From contig MEUE01000001.1 of assembly GCA_001771585.1 (NCBI GenBank), positions 931,984 through 995,983 of the forward strand: DNA of 64,000 bases. Reading direction: 5' to 3'. Position numbers and translations under genes: made by a program. The notes beneath the pieces were generated by a model. The model ran no database searches, was not told the DNA's origin, and worked only from the letters and a program-made list of their open reading frames with translations. How positions within the stretch are numbered: the stretch's first letter is position 1; each line of letters opens with the position of its first letter. This stretch comes from a candidate division WOR-1 bacterium RIFOXYB2_FULL_46_45. GTDB taxonomy: Bacteria > Margulisbacteria > WOR-1 > XYC2-FULL-46-14. Below are positions 17,991 through 26,003 of this stretch, piece after piece.

Positions 17991-19778
17991 ATGAAAAAGA
18001 TTCTTGGGTTGTTAGTGTTTCTTTTGGTTATCGGTTCGATGGCGATGGCGGAGCTTCCGATGTTTTACGGGGAGGAGATTGTGGTGACGGCGACCAGGCT
18101 GCCGCGGCGAATTTTTGACCAGCCGTGGAGCAGCCGCGTTTTTACGAATAAGGAGATCCGGGATTCCGGGAAGCTGAATGTTACCGAACTGCTCCAGCAT
18201 ACTTGCGGAGTGGAGATGACGACGCAGGGATTTTTCGGGAGCGTCGGCTCTGCCCATTTGCGCGGCGGTACCGCCCAGCAAACATTGATACTGCTTGACG
18301 GAAGAAGGATTAATTCCCCGACGCTTGGATCCTGCGATTTGTCGACGATCCCTCTTGATAACGTTGAAAGAGTAGAAGTTGTCAAAACGCCGCTTTCGGC
18401 GATTTACGGATCCGACGCGGTGGGGGGGGTCATCAACATCATTTCAAAAAAGAAAGACGAAAAAAGAAAAACGACCTTCTCTCTTGAGCAGGGCTCTTAT
18501 TCTTTAGGTAACTACACTTTGCAAACCTCCGGGCCCAATTATAATGTTTCACTAAACAGCATCTATTCCGCCGGCTACCGCGCCAACGGAGATTATAAGG
18601 GAGAAAATTATTCCGCCAGCGTTTCATCGGGAGATTTTTCCTTAAATCTTTTAAGAAATCAAAACCAAAGCGGGTCTCCCTACTATATTACCTATCCCTC
18701 TTTAACCTCAAGAAACGGAAACGAAAATAGTTATATTGATCTTTTATATTCCGGGAGCGCGGATGGGATAAGGGCCCGCCCGTACCTGAATATTTTGGAG
18801 AGCCTTTATCAGGACCCGTCTTTTTTTACCAACGACCGCCATTTGACCCGAACCTATGGGTTTGAGTTGAGCAAAAATATAAATGGAGCCAGCTTTGGCC
18901 TCGATTTAAGCCGCGATGTTTCGGAGAGCACCAAGAGCGAGAAGCACAATATCAATCGCGGGGCCGCTTATGTCGAATTCAACCAGGGGTCGGTTTATGT
19001 TGGAGCAAGACAAGACCTCTCTTCAAATTTTGCTTCACAGTTCAGTCCCCGGGTCGGCGCGGTTTTTCATCCGCGCGAAGATTTGGCGCTTAAGGCGTCG
19101 CTGGCGGGAGCGTACCGCACTCCAACCATTAATGACCTGTATTGGAAACAGGAGACCTTTACCTATGTATATCCAGATCTTTCCACATATACTTATACCA
19201 CGATCGGAAACCCGAATTTAAAACCGGAGCTTGGCCGCAGTCTCGATTTGAGCGTCGAGAAAAAGATGGCCGGCGCGGAGCTCAAGGCAAGTTATTATCT
19301 TAATGAAATAGAAAATATGATTCGCTGGGATAACGTTTTTGGGGCTACCAGCTCTACCTATACCCCGCAGAACGTGGCGAATGCCAGAATAAACGGCTTG
19401 GAACTTGAAGCGGTCGGCAACATTAACGAATACTGCCGGCTCTTTGCGAATTACAACTGGCAGGATTCCCAAAACGTCACTTCGGGAAAAGTTATGGATT
19501 ACAGCCCCAAAAATAAGTATAATTTGGGAGTGGCTTTTGATAATCGGGCCATGCTTCTTTCGGCGTTGCAAAGGTTTGTCGGAGAGCGTTATGCCGACTT
19601 GGCGAATACTCAAAAGCTGGACGGGTACTCTGTTACCGATTTATTGGCGATCCGCCGTTTGAATAATTTTAATTTAAAATTCAAGCTGGACAATCTGTTC
19701 GATCTGGTCTATTACGAACAGTTTGGCTATCCTTCCGCCGGGCGGACCTTTTCGGTGGGGGTTGAATTTAACGGATAA
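17991..19778 (+). CDS. btuB: TonB-dependent vitamin B12 receptor (BtuB-like)
   Basis: 595 residues from the ATG at 17991, which has AAAGGAGG at ideal distance and begins a signal peptide (KKILGLLVFLLVIGSMAMA). Next come a TonB box (EEIVVTATRLP), a plug domain (VEMTTQGF..RGGTAQQTLILLDGRR, DAVGGVINIIS) and a 22-strand-type barrel rich in Tyr/Asn/Ser ending GRTFSVGVEFNG. The cobalamin riboswitch upstream identifies the likely substrate as a corrinoid. An outer-membrane receptor implies a diderm envelope. No B12 ABC transporter is in the window. Confidence 0.92.
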   Translation: MKKILGLLVFLLVIGSMAMAELPMFYGEEIVVTATRLPRRIFDQPWSSRVFTNKEIRDSGKLNVTELLQHTCGVEMTTQGFFGSVGSAHLRGGTAQQTLILLDGRRINSPTLGSCDLSTIPLDNVERVEVVKTPLSAIYGSDAVGGVINIISKKKDEKRKTTFSLEQGSYSLGNYTLQTSGPNYNVSLNSIYSAGYRANGDYKGENYSASVSSGDFSLNLLRNQNQSGSPYYITYPSLTSRNGNENSYIDLLYSGSADGIRARPYLNILESLYQDPSFFTNDRHLTRTYGFELSKNINGASFGLDLSRDVSESTKSEKHNINRGAAYVEFNQGSVYVGARQDLSSNFASQFSPRVGAVFHPREDLALKASLAGAYRTPTINDLYWKQETFTYVYPDLSTYTYTTIGNPNLKPELGRSLDLSVEKKMAGAELKASYYLNEIENMIRWDNVFGATSSTYTPQNVANARINGLELEAVGNINEYCRLFANYNWQDSQNVTSGKVMDYSPKNKYNLGVAFDNRAMLLSALQRFVGERYADLANTQKLDGYSVTDLLAIRRLNNFNLKFKLDNLFDLVYYEQFGYPSAGRTFSVGVEFNG

Positions 19779-19794
19779 GTGATATAATAAGTAA

Positions 19795-19818
19795 GGCAGA
19801 ACAATGTTCTGCCCGTAC
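19795..19818. repeat. Variable palindrome, copy 4 (btuB-tonB spacer)
   Basis: Arms GGCAGAACA / TGTTCTGCC around one A, followed by CGTAC. It is preceded by GTAA and sits just after a TATAAT (19783-19788), so it would form a hairpin at the start of the tonB-like transcript. Confidence 0.75.
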
Positions 19819-19843
19819 CAAGGAAGGTCAAAGGAGGAATCTA

Positions 19844-20299
19844 ATGCAAAAGACCAATGTTTTTTTTCGGATCGATGTCGCTTTGTTTATGGTTGTGATC
19901 CTTTCCCTTTTCGCGTGGCAGGTAAAAATGGCCCCGGTTAAGAGCGCTTCCAATGTTTATATCGGCGAGAGTGTTTTGGTCACCCCGCAAGTTAAAACGA
20001 TGGTCCCTGCCGCTCCGGTTGCGATGACGCCGGTTTTGCCGATTATGCCCCCCAAGGTTTTATCGGCGGTCTATCCCGATTATCCGTCAAACACTGAGGC
20101 CGGAAACTTGATTCTTCAGGCCCTGGTCAATGCCAGCGGCGCGGTTGAGCAGGTAAAAATCAAAACCGGTTCGGGAGTTGAGACCCTCGACCAATCGGCA
20201 ATTACAGCTCTTTACAAATGGAAATTTTCTCCCGCCATGCAGGGATCGGCCTCTTTGGCTTCGTGGTATGAAGTGCCGGTTAAGTTCGCGTTAAAGTAG
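19844..20299 (+). CDS. TonB-family energy transducer (C-terminal domain protein)
   Basis: 151 residues. One N-terminal signal-anchor helix (RIDVALFMVVILSLFAWQV) is followed by a Pro/Val-rich linker and a TonB C-terminal domain (AVYPDYPSNTEAGNLILQALVNASGAVEQVKIKTGSGVETLDQSAITALYKWKF). TonB couples inner-membrane proton motive force to outer-membrane receptors. Its place right after the BtuB-like gene suggests a dedicated partner. The linker is short for a periplasm-spanning TonB. AAAGGAGGAATCTA precedes the ATG. No exbB/exbD lie nearby. Confidence 0.85.
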   Translation: MQKTNVFFRIDVALFMVVILSLFAWQVKMAPVKSASNVYIGESVLVTPQVKTMVPAAPVAMTPVLPIMPPKVLSAVYPDYPSNTEAGNLILQALVNASGAVEQVKIKTGSGVETLDQSAITALYKWKFSPAMQGSASLASWYEVPVKFALK

Positions 20300-20330
20300 T
20301 TTTTTTTAAAGCACCCAAAGTAAACGTCAG

Positions 20331-20563
20331 GGAGCAAGGGGTTCCGCCCCTAGCTGGTTAAGTATAAGCACTTAGATCTTTTTTCCCCTTCTACCCCGGT
20401 TCATTTTCTTTTTGGTTGCGCGCAAAAAGAAAATGAACCAAAAGAAAAACGCGCTATTTCGCAAACAAACACCACCACCCAGCCCCTTCTCCTCCGCCTC
20501 CTCCCCTGCTTCGGCTGCGCCTCATCAATGCCCCTTCCCCTCCCTCGGTGTTTGCGGAGCTGC
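20331..20563 (+). repeat. Dispersed repeat A, copy 1
   Basis: It begins GGGGTTCCGCCCCTAGCTGG and contains a long hairpin GTTCATTTTCTTTTTG ... CAAAAAGAAAATGAAC (20400-20437). A pyrimidine-rich stretch then ends in GGTGTTTGCGGAGC. A second copy is at 55163-55423 and a partial inverted copy at 21477-21563. The hairpin outer pair is T-A here and C-G in copy 2, a compensatory change. The 324 bases between tonB-like and the next gene hold this element and a promoter. Confidence 0.75.
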
Positions 20564-20574
20564 TTTTTTTGAGT

Positions 20575-20601
20575 GAAATTTTTGCAGTAGAGTGCAGATA
20601 T
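20575..20601 (+). promoter_or_regulatory. Sigma-28-like promoter of the DHp-like gene
   Basis: GAAATTTTTG at 20575, then GCAGATAT exactly 15 bases after GAAA. A Shine-Dalgarno (TTAGGAGCG) follows before the ATG at 20624. Confidence 0.6.
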
Positions 20602-20623
20602 TAGTTAGGAGCGATTAAAACAA

Positions 20624-21292
20624 ATGACAATACGAACAACCATAAGACAATCCACTTGGATATATAATTCTCCAGGATCTTTAACAAACTACAACAAAAA
20701 AATGCCAATAAGACGAGCTGTTGCCGGAGTGTTGAAAATAGCCGACTATTGTTTGACTGCTTTCCCTTGTATCGCTAATGGGAGGATTCTGCTGGACTTG
20801 AGAATTGGAATGGTTGGACACGAACAAATTTTTAATAGTAAAGGAGAAACTTTTGAAAAAGTTTGGGAAAGAAGAAAACGGGCATATCCTTTAGGAAAAA
20901 CCAGTGATCCACGATTTTGGCCGGTTGATCTGGAAGAGATTGATTTTGTAAAAGCATTCCATAGAATGGGGACTCAAGAATTAGAATTGGTATTAAGAGA
21001 TTTAATCAGAGGGAAAAATGCTGTTATAGAGTCATCCGAGCATTTTTTAAAAGAAAAAAATGCGCTTGTGGCCTTTCTTGATAATTTAAGCAGTTCAAAT
21101 TCGGAGCTTGATCACCACTTTCGTTCGCCGTTGGGAAGAGTTGTTCAGGTTCTTTCGTTAGTAAACTTAGAAAAACAAGATGGAGGATTATCTGAGGATG
21201 TATCAGAAAAATATGCCGATTTGCTTGAAAGAGCTTACAAATATAAGGCTTTCATGAGAGAACTTGTGAAAAGATGGAGTGAGACAAAATAA
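20624..21292 (+). CDS. Unknown protein with a histidine-kinase DHp-like helix
   Basis: 222 residues, clearly more AT-rich than its neighbours. The first 140 residues match nothing I know. Near residue 165 ELDHHFRSPLGRVVQVLSLV closely resembles the H-box of sensor kinases (H-E-x-R-[ST]-P-L), followed by a second helix, as in a four-helix DHp dimer. No ATP-binding domain follows, so it could be a phosphotransfer or dimerisation module, or a remnant. The gene is flanked by repeat A on the left and by repeats B and inverted A on the right, suggesting insertion. Confidence 0.7.
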   Translation: MTIRTTIRQSTWIYNSPGSLTNYNKKMPIRRAVAGVLKIADYCLTAFPCIANGRILLDLRIGMVGHEQIFNSKGETFEKVWERRKRAYPLGKTSDPRFWPVDLEEIDFVKAFHRMGTQELELVLRDLIRGKNAVIESSEHFLKEKNALVAFLDNLSSSNSELDHHFRSPLGRVVQVLSLVNLEKQDGGLSEDVSEKYADLLERAYKYKAFMRELVKRWSETK

Positions 21293-21328
21293 TTCTGCGA
21301 CCAGGGCACCCAATAAAGAAGCTTCCTC

Positions 21329-21441
21329 TGGCTCTCCGCCTACGGCGGAGGACAAAAAGATTTAGTCTAATTTACCCCCAAAAGATAATCAGATAGTAAA
21401 TCTTTTTGTGTCCCGACGTAAAGTCGGGACGCCAGAGGAGT
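21329..21441 (+). repeat. Dispersed structured repeat B, copy 1
   Basis: Terminal inverted repeats CCTCTGGC / GCCAGAGG enclose a hairpin CTCCGCC/GGCGGAG, a long-range pair AAAAAGATTTA / TAAATCTTTTT and a hairpin GTCCCGAC/GTCGGGAC, ending with a T-run. The whole 113 bases can fold as a branched structure. Copy 2 is at 55433-55552. The last hairpin differs by a paired change (C-G here, T-A there). Confidence 0.75.
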
Positions 21442-21476
21442 TTTTCTGTTTGGTGCGGATCAATTAACATTCATAG

Positions 21477-21563
21477 CAGCTCCGCAAGCACTAAGGGAGG
21501 GGCAGGGGCATAGCGAAGGCGCACACCGCCTAGCCGAGCTAGTCGAGGCTGGCCGCCTGAGCT
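21477..21563 (-). repeat. Dispersed repeat A, copy 3 (partial, inverted)
   Basis: It reads as the reverse complement of the last 85 or so bases of repeat A copy 2, with the shared core GCCGAGCTAGTCGAGGCTGG. With copy 1 it brackets the DHp-like gene in inverted orientation. The 287 bases between that gene and the pilin gene hold only this and repeat B. Confidence 0.75.
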
Positions 21564-21579
21564 GGTTGATGTCGAGCCG

Positions 21580-22005
21580 CTACAATAGTTTCCACAATGT
21601 CTGCTTAAACGGCACCGGCTCAAACTCGATCTTTATGATCCGGACCGCCTTTTTTGAGACGCCAACCGCGTAGGCGCGGTTCTTGTTGTACTCCCTGACG
21701 ATCGTTTTTCCTTTGAGCCAATTAATATCATCGGGGGGTGAATGGGGAAGGTCGGTGTACCAGTTCGGATTTTTAGACAACTCGGTTTTGATTTTCTCAA
21801 TCCCGTCTTCCGCCAGATAAAAAGCGGCAAGCGTTGCCTGCTTATTTTCCGCCAAATGCCGGCTTCCGACCGCGAGGCGGGTTAGGGCGGAGCCCAATAC
21901 CAGTAAAACGGTTATCAGAAAGATAACCAAAATCAGACTTATCCCGCCTCTGGCGGGACTTATTCCGCTAGTTGCGGCAAAACGCTTTGGTTTCATAATC
22001 ATCAA
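21580..22005 (-). CDS. PilX/GspK-like pilin-associated protein
   Basis: 141 residues. After a short N-terminus there is one hydrophobic helix (SLILVIFLITVLLVLGSALTRLAVGS), then AENKQATLAAFYLAEDGIEKIKTEL, the typical PilX N-terminal pattern in which transmembrane segment and AFYLAE... form the pilin helix. A small palindrome (21942-21958) encodes SPARGG right before the helix and looks like an in-frame repeat insertion. It is the last gene of a four-gene minor pilin cluster. Confidence 0.78.
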   Translation of the reverse strand: MMIMKPKRFAATSGISPARGGISLILVIFLITVLLVLGSALTRLAVGSRHLAENKQATLAAFYLAEDGIEKIKTELSKNPNWYTDLPHSPPDDINWLKGKTIVREYNKNRAYAVGVSKKAVRIIKIEFEPVPFKQTLWKLL

Positions 22006-22360
22006 TCTTTATTCCGACCAGTTTCCCTTTATAAGTAAAACTTAAACCGGCAACGTCCTCGCTGTCGGTCAAATAAGCATTATTCCTTTTGACCTTCCCG
22101 TTTTTATATTCGTAGACAACGGTTTCTTTTGGAAATACCAGGGTTAGAACAGAAGCGTTTCCGGAAACGCTCTGCGCGTTCCAGATATCCTCGGTTATCC
22201 GGTCCAAGACCCGTGAGCAAATTTTCCCATGTTCCGTCTGGCGGCTGACCTTTGCGAACAGCCGGGTGTGGCTTGAGAGCAAATAGCCAACCGAAAGAGA
22301 AAGAAGCGCCGCGATGGCGATTGAGATCAAAAGTTCAATTAAGGTAAATCCCTTTTTCAT
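21968..22360 (-). CDS. Minor pseudopilin, PulJ/GspJ-like
   Basis: 130 residues. A type IV prepilin leader is cut at G|F in MKKGFTLIELLISIAIAAL, followed by the long hydrophobic helix and a globular domain typical of PilW/GspJ (YLLSSHTRLFAKVSRQTEHGKICSRVLDRITEDI). It overlaps its neighbours on both sides. Minor pseudopilins prime pilus or type II secretion pseudopilus assembly, but no secretin or ATPase genes are in the window. Confidence 0.85.
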   Translation of the reverse strand: MKKGFTLIELLISIAIAALLSLSVGYLLSSHTRLFAKVSRQTEHGKICSRVLDRITEDIWNAQSVSGNASVLTLVFPKETVVYEYKNGKVKRNNAYLTDSEDVAGLSFTYKGKLVGIKIDDYETKAFCRN

Positions 22361-22536
22361 TTGCTTTTTGCCTCTTCCATCTTTGCCTGATAGGCGTAAG
22401 CGGCTTTGAGCTTTGCTTTCGCTTCCTTTTCAAGCCGTGCCCCGATTTTAGAGAGATAAAAAAACGACACCGCGACGGTTAAAAGCAGGGATAGCGAGAT
22501 CAAGGTTTCAATTAGGGTAAATCCTTTCCTATTCAA
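22357..22536 (-). CDS. Minor pseudopilin, PulI/GspI-like, very short
   Basis: 59 residues from a TTG start at 22536 in the context GGGAGGATCCGGG-TTG. It begins NRKGFTLIETLISLSL, a complete prepilin cleavage motif, followed by the helix and a short charged tail ending KMEEAKSK. There is essentially no globular domain. Longer in-frame starts upstream would read through the overlapping GspH-like gene and are rejected. It overlaps that gene by 8 bases and the downstream gene by 4. Confidence 0.75.
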   Translation of the reverse strand: MNRKGFTLIETLISLSLLLTVAVSFFYLSKIGARLEKEAKAKLKAAYAYQAKMEEAKSK

Positions 22537-22930
22537 CCCGGATCCTCCCTTCGGAAGAAACAATAATCTTTCGGCTGTGCTTTTTGCCCGATAAGACCAG
22601 GGTTCCGGAACCGCCGGGGGGAGGGGCGCCGGAGGGAGAAAAAATAAAAGTATATGGAGCGGCCGTAATCCCCTGCGGAAGCTTGACGGTCTTTTGTGAA
22701 TTGATGGTATAAGATCCGCCGTCAAAGGCGACGACATAGCTTTGGCGTTCGCTTGAGGCGTTGTTTTGCGCCAGGCGCAGGTCCGCGACGATCAGTTTTG
22801 ACGCGGCGTTTAAGCGCGCCGAATCGGTGTAGCCGGAAAAGGAGAGATAGGAGAAGCCAAAAAGAGCGGCAATCAGTGAGAGTACAATCAGGATTTCAAG
22901 GAGAGTGAAGCCGCGACTTCTATTTCGCAT
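22529..22930 (-). CDS. Pseudopilin, GspH/FimT-like
   Basis: 133 residues. Prepilin leader MRNRSRGFTLLEILIVLSLIA, then the GspH-type domain with ARLNAASKLIVADLRLAQNNASSERQSYVVAFDGGSYTIN, characteristic of FimT/GspH. It is the first of four pilin-like genes and overlaps the 3' end of panC by 11 bases, so the pilin cluster appears to be transcribed with panC and topA. Confidence 0.87.
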   Translation of the reverse strand: MRNRSRGFTLLEILIVLSLIAALFGFSYLSFSGYTDSARLNAASKLIVADLRLAQNNASSERQSYVVAFDGGSYTINSQKTVKLPQGITAAPYTFIFSPSGAPPPGGSGTLVLSGKKHSRKIIVSSEGRIRVE

Positions 22931-23768
22931 TCACGATGAGATTGTCGATTAGGCGGGTTTGGCCTATGTTTGCTGCGATCGCGATAAGAATTTTTCCTTT
23001 TATCTCTTTCGTTTCCTCAAGCGTTTCGGGGTCGACAACCCCGACATATTCGATCTTCACCAGCGGTTCGCGTCCCAGCAATTGGGCAATGATCAAATTG
23101 ATCCGGCGGGCGTCTTTTTCTCCTTTTTCAATAATATCTTTGGCGTGGTTAAGTGCCTTATAAAGAATTGGCGCGGCGCTTCGCTCCCTTTCATTCAAAT
23201 AGATATTGCGGGAACTCATCGCCAGGCCGTCATATTCACGGACCGTTGGCAGAGAAAAAACCTCAATGTTATAGCTTAGGTCCTTTGTCATTTTTTTGAT
23301 GATCAACTGCTGCTGGTAATCCTTTTCACCAAAAAAGGCATAGTTCGGTTGTGTTATGTTAAAGAGCTTGGCGACAATGGTTGCCACCCCGCGGAAATGT
23401 CCGGGGCGCGCTTTGCCGCAGAGCGGTTTTGAAAGGATTTCAACTTCAATCCCCGCGGCAAGAGCAGCCGGAGTAAAATCTTTTTCGCCGGGGGTGAAGA
23501 TTGTGATCGGATCAAAGGGCTTTAATTTATTTTGGTCATCCTTTAAGCGCCGGGGATATTTTTTTAAGTCCTCGTTCTGGCCAAACTGGAGCGGATTGAC
23601 AAAGATGGAGACGATCACAATGTCCGCTTTTTTCTTGGCGGCGGTAATCAGCGAAAGATGCCCTTCGTGCAGGGCCCCCATGGTTGGGACAAGGGCAATG
23701 GTTTGCCCGCGGTCTTTGACCTTGCGCGAAAACTCAAACATTTCCTTTAGTGAGCTTACGGTCTTCAT
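22920..23768 (-). CDS. panC: Pantothenate synthetase
   Basis: 282 residues from the ATG at 23768. Family motifs: VPTMGALHEGHLSLI (HIGH-like nucleotide-binding), VSIFVNPLQFG, FGEKDYQQQLII and MSSRNIYL. It joins pantoate and beta-alanine with ATP hydrolysis. The ATG overlaps the stop of the 28-residue ORF as TAATG, fixing this start; a longer in-frame start would overlap that ORF completely. Confidence 0.95.
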   Translation of the reverse strand: MKTVSSLKEMFEFSRKVKDRGQTIALVPTMGALHEGHLSLITAAKKKADIVIVSIFVNPLQFGQNEDLKKYPRRLKDDQNKLKPFDPITIFTPGEKDFTPAALAAGIEVEILSKPLCGKARPGHFRGVATIVAKLFNITQPNYAFFGEKDYQQQLIIKKMTKDLSYNIEVFSLPTVREYDGLAMSSRNIYLNERERSAAPILYKALNHAKDIIEKGEKDARRINLIIAQLLGREPLVKIEYVGVVDPETLEETKEIKGKILIAIAANIGQTRLIDNLIVNAK

Positions 23769-23854
23769 TATTTTATAAACCAGCCCCTTGCCAGAACCCA
23801 AAGCATAATGGCCAGCAGAACAGATAAGATTTTTAAAACCAGATTATTCGTCAT
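23768..23854 (-). CDS. 28-residue membrane peptide resembling the YbbR/CdaR N-terminus
   Basis: A short frame starts MTNNLVLKILSV and contains LKILSVLLAIMLWVLARG, a single membrane helix ending in FIK. The helix closely matches the N-terminal transmembrane segment of YbbR/CdaR proteins (NNxxLKIxSLLLAxxLW), but no YbbR domain follows. The ATG overlaps the topA stop as ATGA, and its TAA overlaps the panC start as TAATG, so it is translationally locked between them. It is too short for standard gene callers. Function unknown. Confidence 0.65.
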   Translation of the reverse strand: MTNNLVLKILSVLLAIMLWVLARGWFIK

Positions 23855-25926
23855 TCTTTTTTCTCGTGGTTGGTTGGGCAATCCTTATTGCCGCAGAAAG
23901 TAACTTCTCCGCTCTTTAAGGTTTTTACCAACAGCATATTACCACAAGTCGGGCAGGTCTTTCCAGTCGGCTTATACCAGTAGGCCTCGGTACATTTTGG
24001 ATAGTTGCCGCAGCCGTAGAAAACCTTTCCTCTCCGGCTGCGCCTGACCACGATCTCCCCTCCGCATTTTGGGCATTTAATTCCGATTGATTTTAAAAGC
24101 GCTTTGGTGAAACGGCATTCCGGAAAACCGGAACAGGCGTAAAACTCGCCGAAGCGTCCCGATCTTATCACTAAATTTTTACCGCAAGTCGGACAAATCT
24201 CGTCGGTCATGACCTCTTTTTTGACCTTTTCCATGTTTTTGTAGGCCAAATCAAGATCTTCGGCAAAAGGATCGTAGAATTCTTTTAAGACGTCCGGATA
24301 TTTCATCTTTCCGGCGACAATCTCGTCCAGCTCGTCTTCCATATGGGCGGTGAATTGAATATCCATGATCCTTGGAAAATGCTTGACCAGAAGTCCGTTG
24401 GTTACAATCCCAAGTTCGGTCGGGAAAAAGACCCGTCCTTCGCGGCGGACATAGCCGCGGTCTTCGATTGTATGCATGATCGGGGCGTAGGTGGAGGGGC
24501 GGCCGATCCCTTTTGCCTCCAACTCTTTGATCAGGCTGGCTTCGTTGTAGCGCGGCAAAGGTTCGGTAAAATGTTGTTTCGGCAGAAGCTCTTTTAATCC
24601 GACTTCTTCGCCCTCAACCAGGACCGGGAGGGTCTCTTCCTTGTCCCCTGCCTCGCCGGCAGGCGGGTCCGCTTCGCTGTAGAGTTCCATAAAGCCGTTA
24701 AATTTTACGACCGATCCGTTGGCTTTGAAAAGATGATGCGCGGAGTCGATATCAACTGCGGTCTTGTCGAGGACGGCGTGCGCCATCTGCGAAGCGACAA
24801 AGCGTTTCCAGATTAATGTATAAAGTTTCAGCTGTTCGGCATCGAGCGAATCGGCGACCGCCTCCGGATTTTTTGCGACATAAGTGGGACGGATCGCTTC
24901 ATGCGCGTCCTGTGCCGATTTTTTGGTCTTGAAAGTCCGCGCTTTTTCGGGGAGAAAATCGGCCCCAAAAGTTTTTGAGATATAGCCCCGAACCTCTTCC
25001 AGGGCCGAAGCGGCGATCCTGACCGAATCGGTACGCATATAGGTTATCAAACCGACCGACCCCTCTCCTTTTATCTCAATTCCTTCGTACAATTGTTGTG
25101 CGAGCGTCATCGTCTTCCTCGCGGAGAAGCCGAGCTTGCGCGAGGCATCTTGCTGAAGGGTGGAAGTTATAAACGGAGGCGATGGATTCCTCTTCTGTTC
25201 CTTTTGTACGATTTTTTTGACGATGAATTTAGCATCTTTACAATCATTGAAAGCTTTATCCACCAGCCCTTTCGGCGGGAGATCTTCTTTGGTAACCAGC
25301 CGGGCGGAGAAAGGATGTCCTTGTTTGTTAAGCAGGGCGGTAAGCGACCAGTATTCTTGCGCTTTGAAATCCTGAATTTCTTTTTCCCGTTCGCAGATGA
25401 TCCGAACCGCGATCGACTGCACCCTTCCGGCGGACAATCCTTTGCGGACCTTTTGCCAGAGGAGCGGTGAAAGTTTATAGCCGACCAGCCGGTCCAAAAT
25501 CCTTCGTCCCTGTTGCGCGTCGACGCGGGGCTGGTCGATCTTGCGCGGATGCGCCACCGCGTACTGGACCGCCTCTTTGGTTATTTCGTGGAATTCGATC
25601 CGTTTGATCTTTGCTTCATTCTCCAGAAGATATTTCAGGTGCCAGGCGATCGCTTCCCCTTCGCGGTCGGGATCGGGAGCGAGGAAGATTGTGGTCGCTT
25701 TGTCGGCCTGTTCCTTCAGACCCTTGATTATTTTGGTCTTACCTTTGATGGTGATATAGGTCGGCTGAAAGTTTTTTTCGACATCAACCCCGAGGCGGGA
25801 GGCGGGGAGGTCTCTGACGTGTCCTCCGCAGGCCAGTACTTTGTAGCCCTCTCCCAAAAACTTTTCCAGAGTCTTCGCTTTTGCCGGCGACTCAACGATT
25901 ACCAGGTTTTTTTTGCTTTTTGCCAT
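23851..25926 (-). CDS. topA: DNA topoisomerase I
   Basis: 691 residues. Toprim domain (NLVIVESPAKAKTLEKFL; DPDREGEAIAWHL), active-site Tyr region GLITYMRTDSVRI, and three C-terminal zinc-ribbon segments (CPTC...CSGFPEC; CPKC...CGNYPKC; CPTC...CGNKDC). It relaxes negative supercoils. GTGGAGGTAAA precedes the ATG. A palindrome-derived insert (24646-24667) encodes PPAGEAGD around residue 420, not conserved in TopA. The operon appears to continue into the 28-residue peptide, panC and the pilins. Confidence 0.97.
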   Translation of the reverse strand: MAKSKKNLVIVESPAKAKTLEKFLGEGYKVLACGGHVRDLPASRLGVDVEKNFQPTYITIKGKTKIIKGLKEQADKATTIFLAPDPDREGEAIAWHLKYLLENEAKIKRIEFHEITKEAVQYAVAHPRKIDQPRVDAQQGRRILDRLVGYKLSPLLWQKVRKGLSAGRVQSIAVRIICEREKEIQDFKAQEYWSLTALLNKQGHPFSARLVTKEDLPPKGLVDKAFNDCKDAKFIVKKIVQKEQKRNPSPPFITSTLQQDASRKLGFSARKTMTLAQQLYEGIEIKGEGSVGLITYMRTDSVRIAASALEEVRGYISKTFGADFLPEKARTFKTKKSAQDAHEAIRPTYVAKNPEAVADSLDAEQLKLYTLIWKRFVASQMAHAVLDKTAVDIDSAHHLFKANGSVVKFNGFMELYSEADPPAGEAGDKEETLPVLVEGEEVGLKELLPKQHFTEPLPRYNEASLIKELEAKGIGRPSTYAPIMHTIEDRGYVRREGRVFFPTELGIVTNGLLVKHFPRIMDIQFTAHMEDELDEIVAGKMKYPDVLKEFYDPFAEDLDLAYKNMEKVKKEVMTDEICPTCGKNLVIRSGRFGEFYACSGFPECRFTKALLKSIGIKCPKCGGEIVVRRSRRGKVFYGCGNYPKCTEAYWYKPTGKTCPTCGNMLLVKTLKSGEVTFCGNKDCPTNHEKKE

Positions 25927-26003
25927 TTTACCTCCACAATTAAGACAGGGTATCAGAAGCTACCATTATATGTCAAATCCCTCGACAAGCTCGGGATTAT
26001 ATA

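Noticed and set aside
20331-21563. Composite transposon around the DHp-like gene
   Set aside because: Inverted repeat A copies flank it, but copy 3 is partial and there is no transposase, terminal CA/TG ends or clear target duplication.
22357-22737. A 126-residue version of the PulI-like protein
   Set aside because: The first 67 residues are read out of frame through the GspH-like gene; the prepilin motif begins at the TTG at 22536.
25978-25996. CCCTCGACAAGCTCGGG in the topA leader as an operator
   Set aside because: It resembles a common dispersed repeat of many bacterial genomes and is only imperfectly symmetric.
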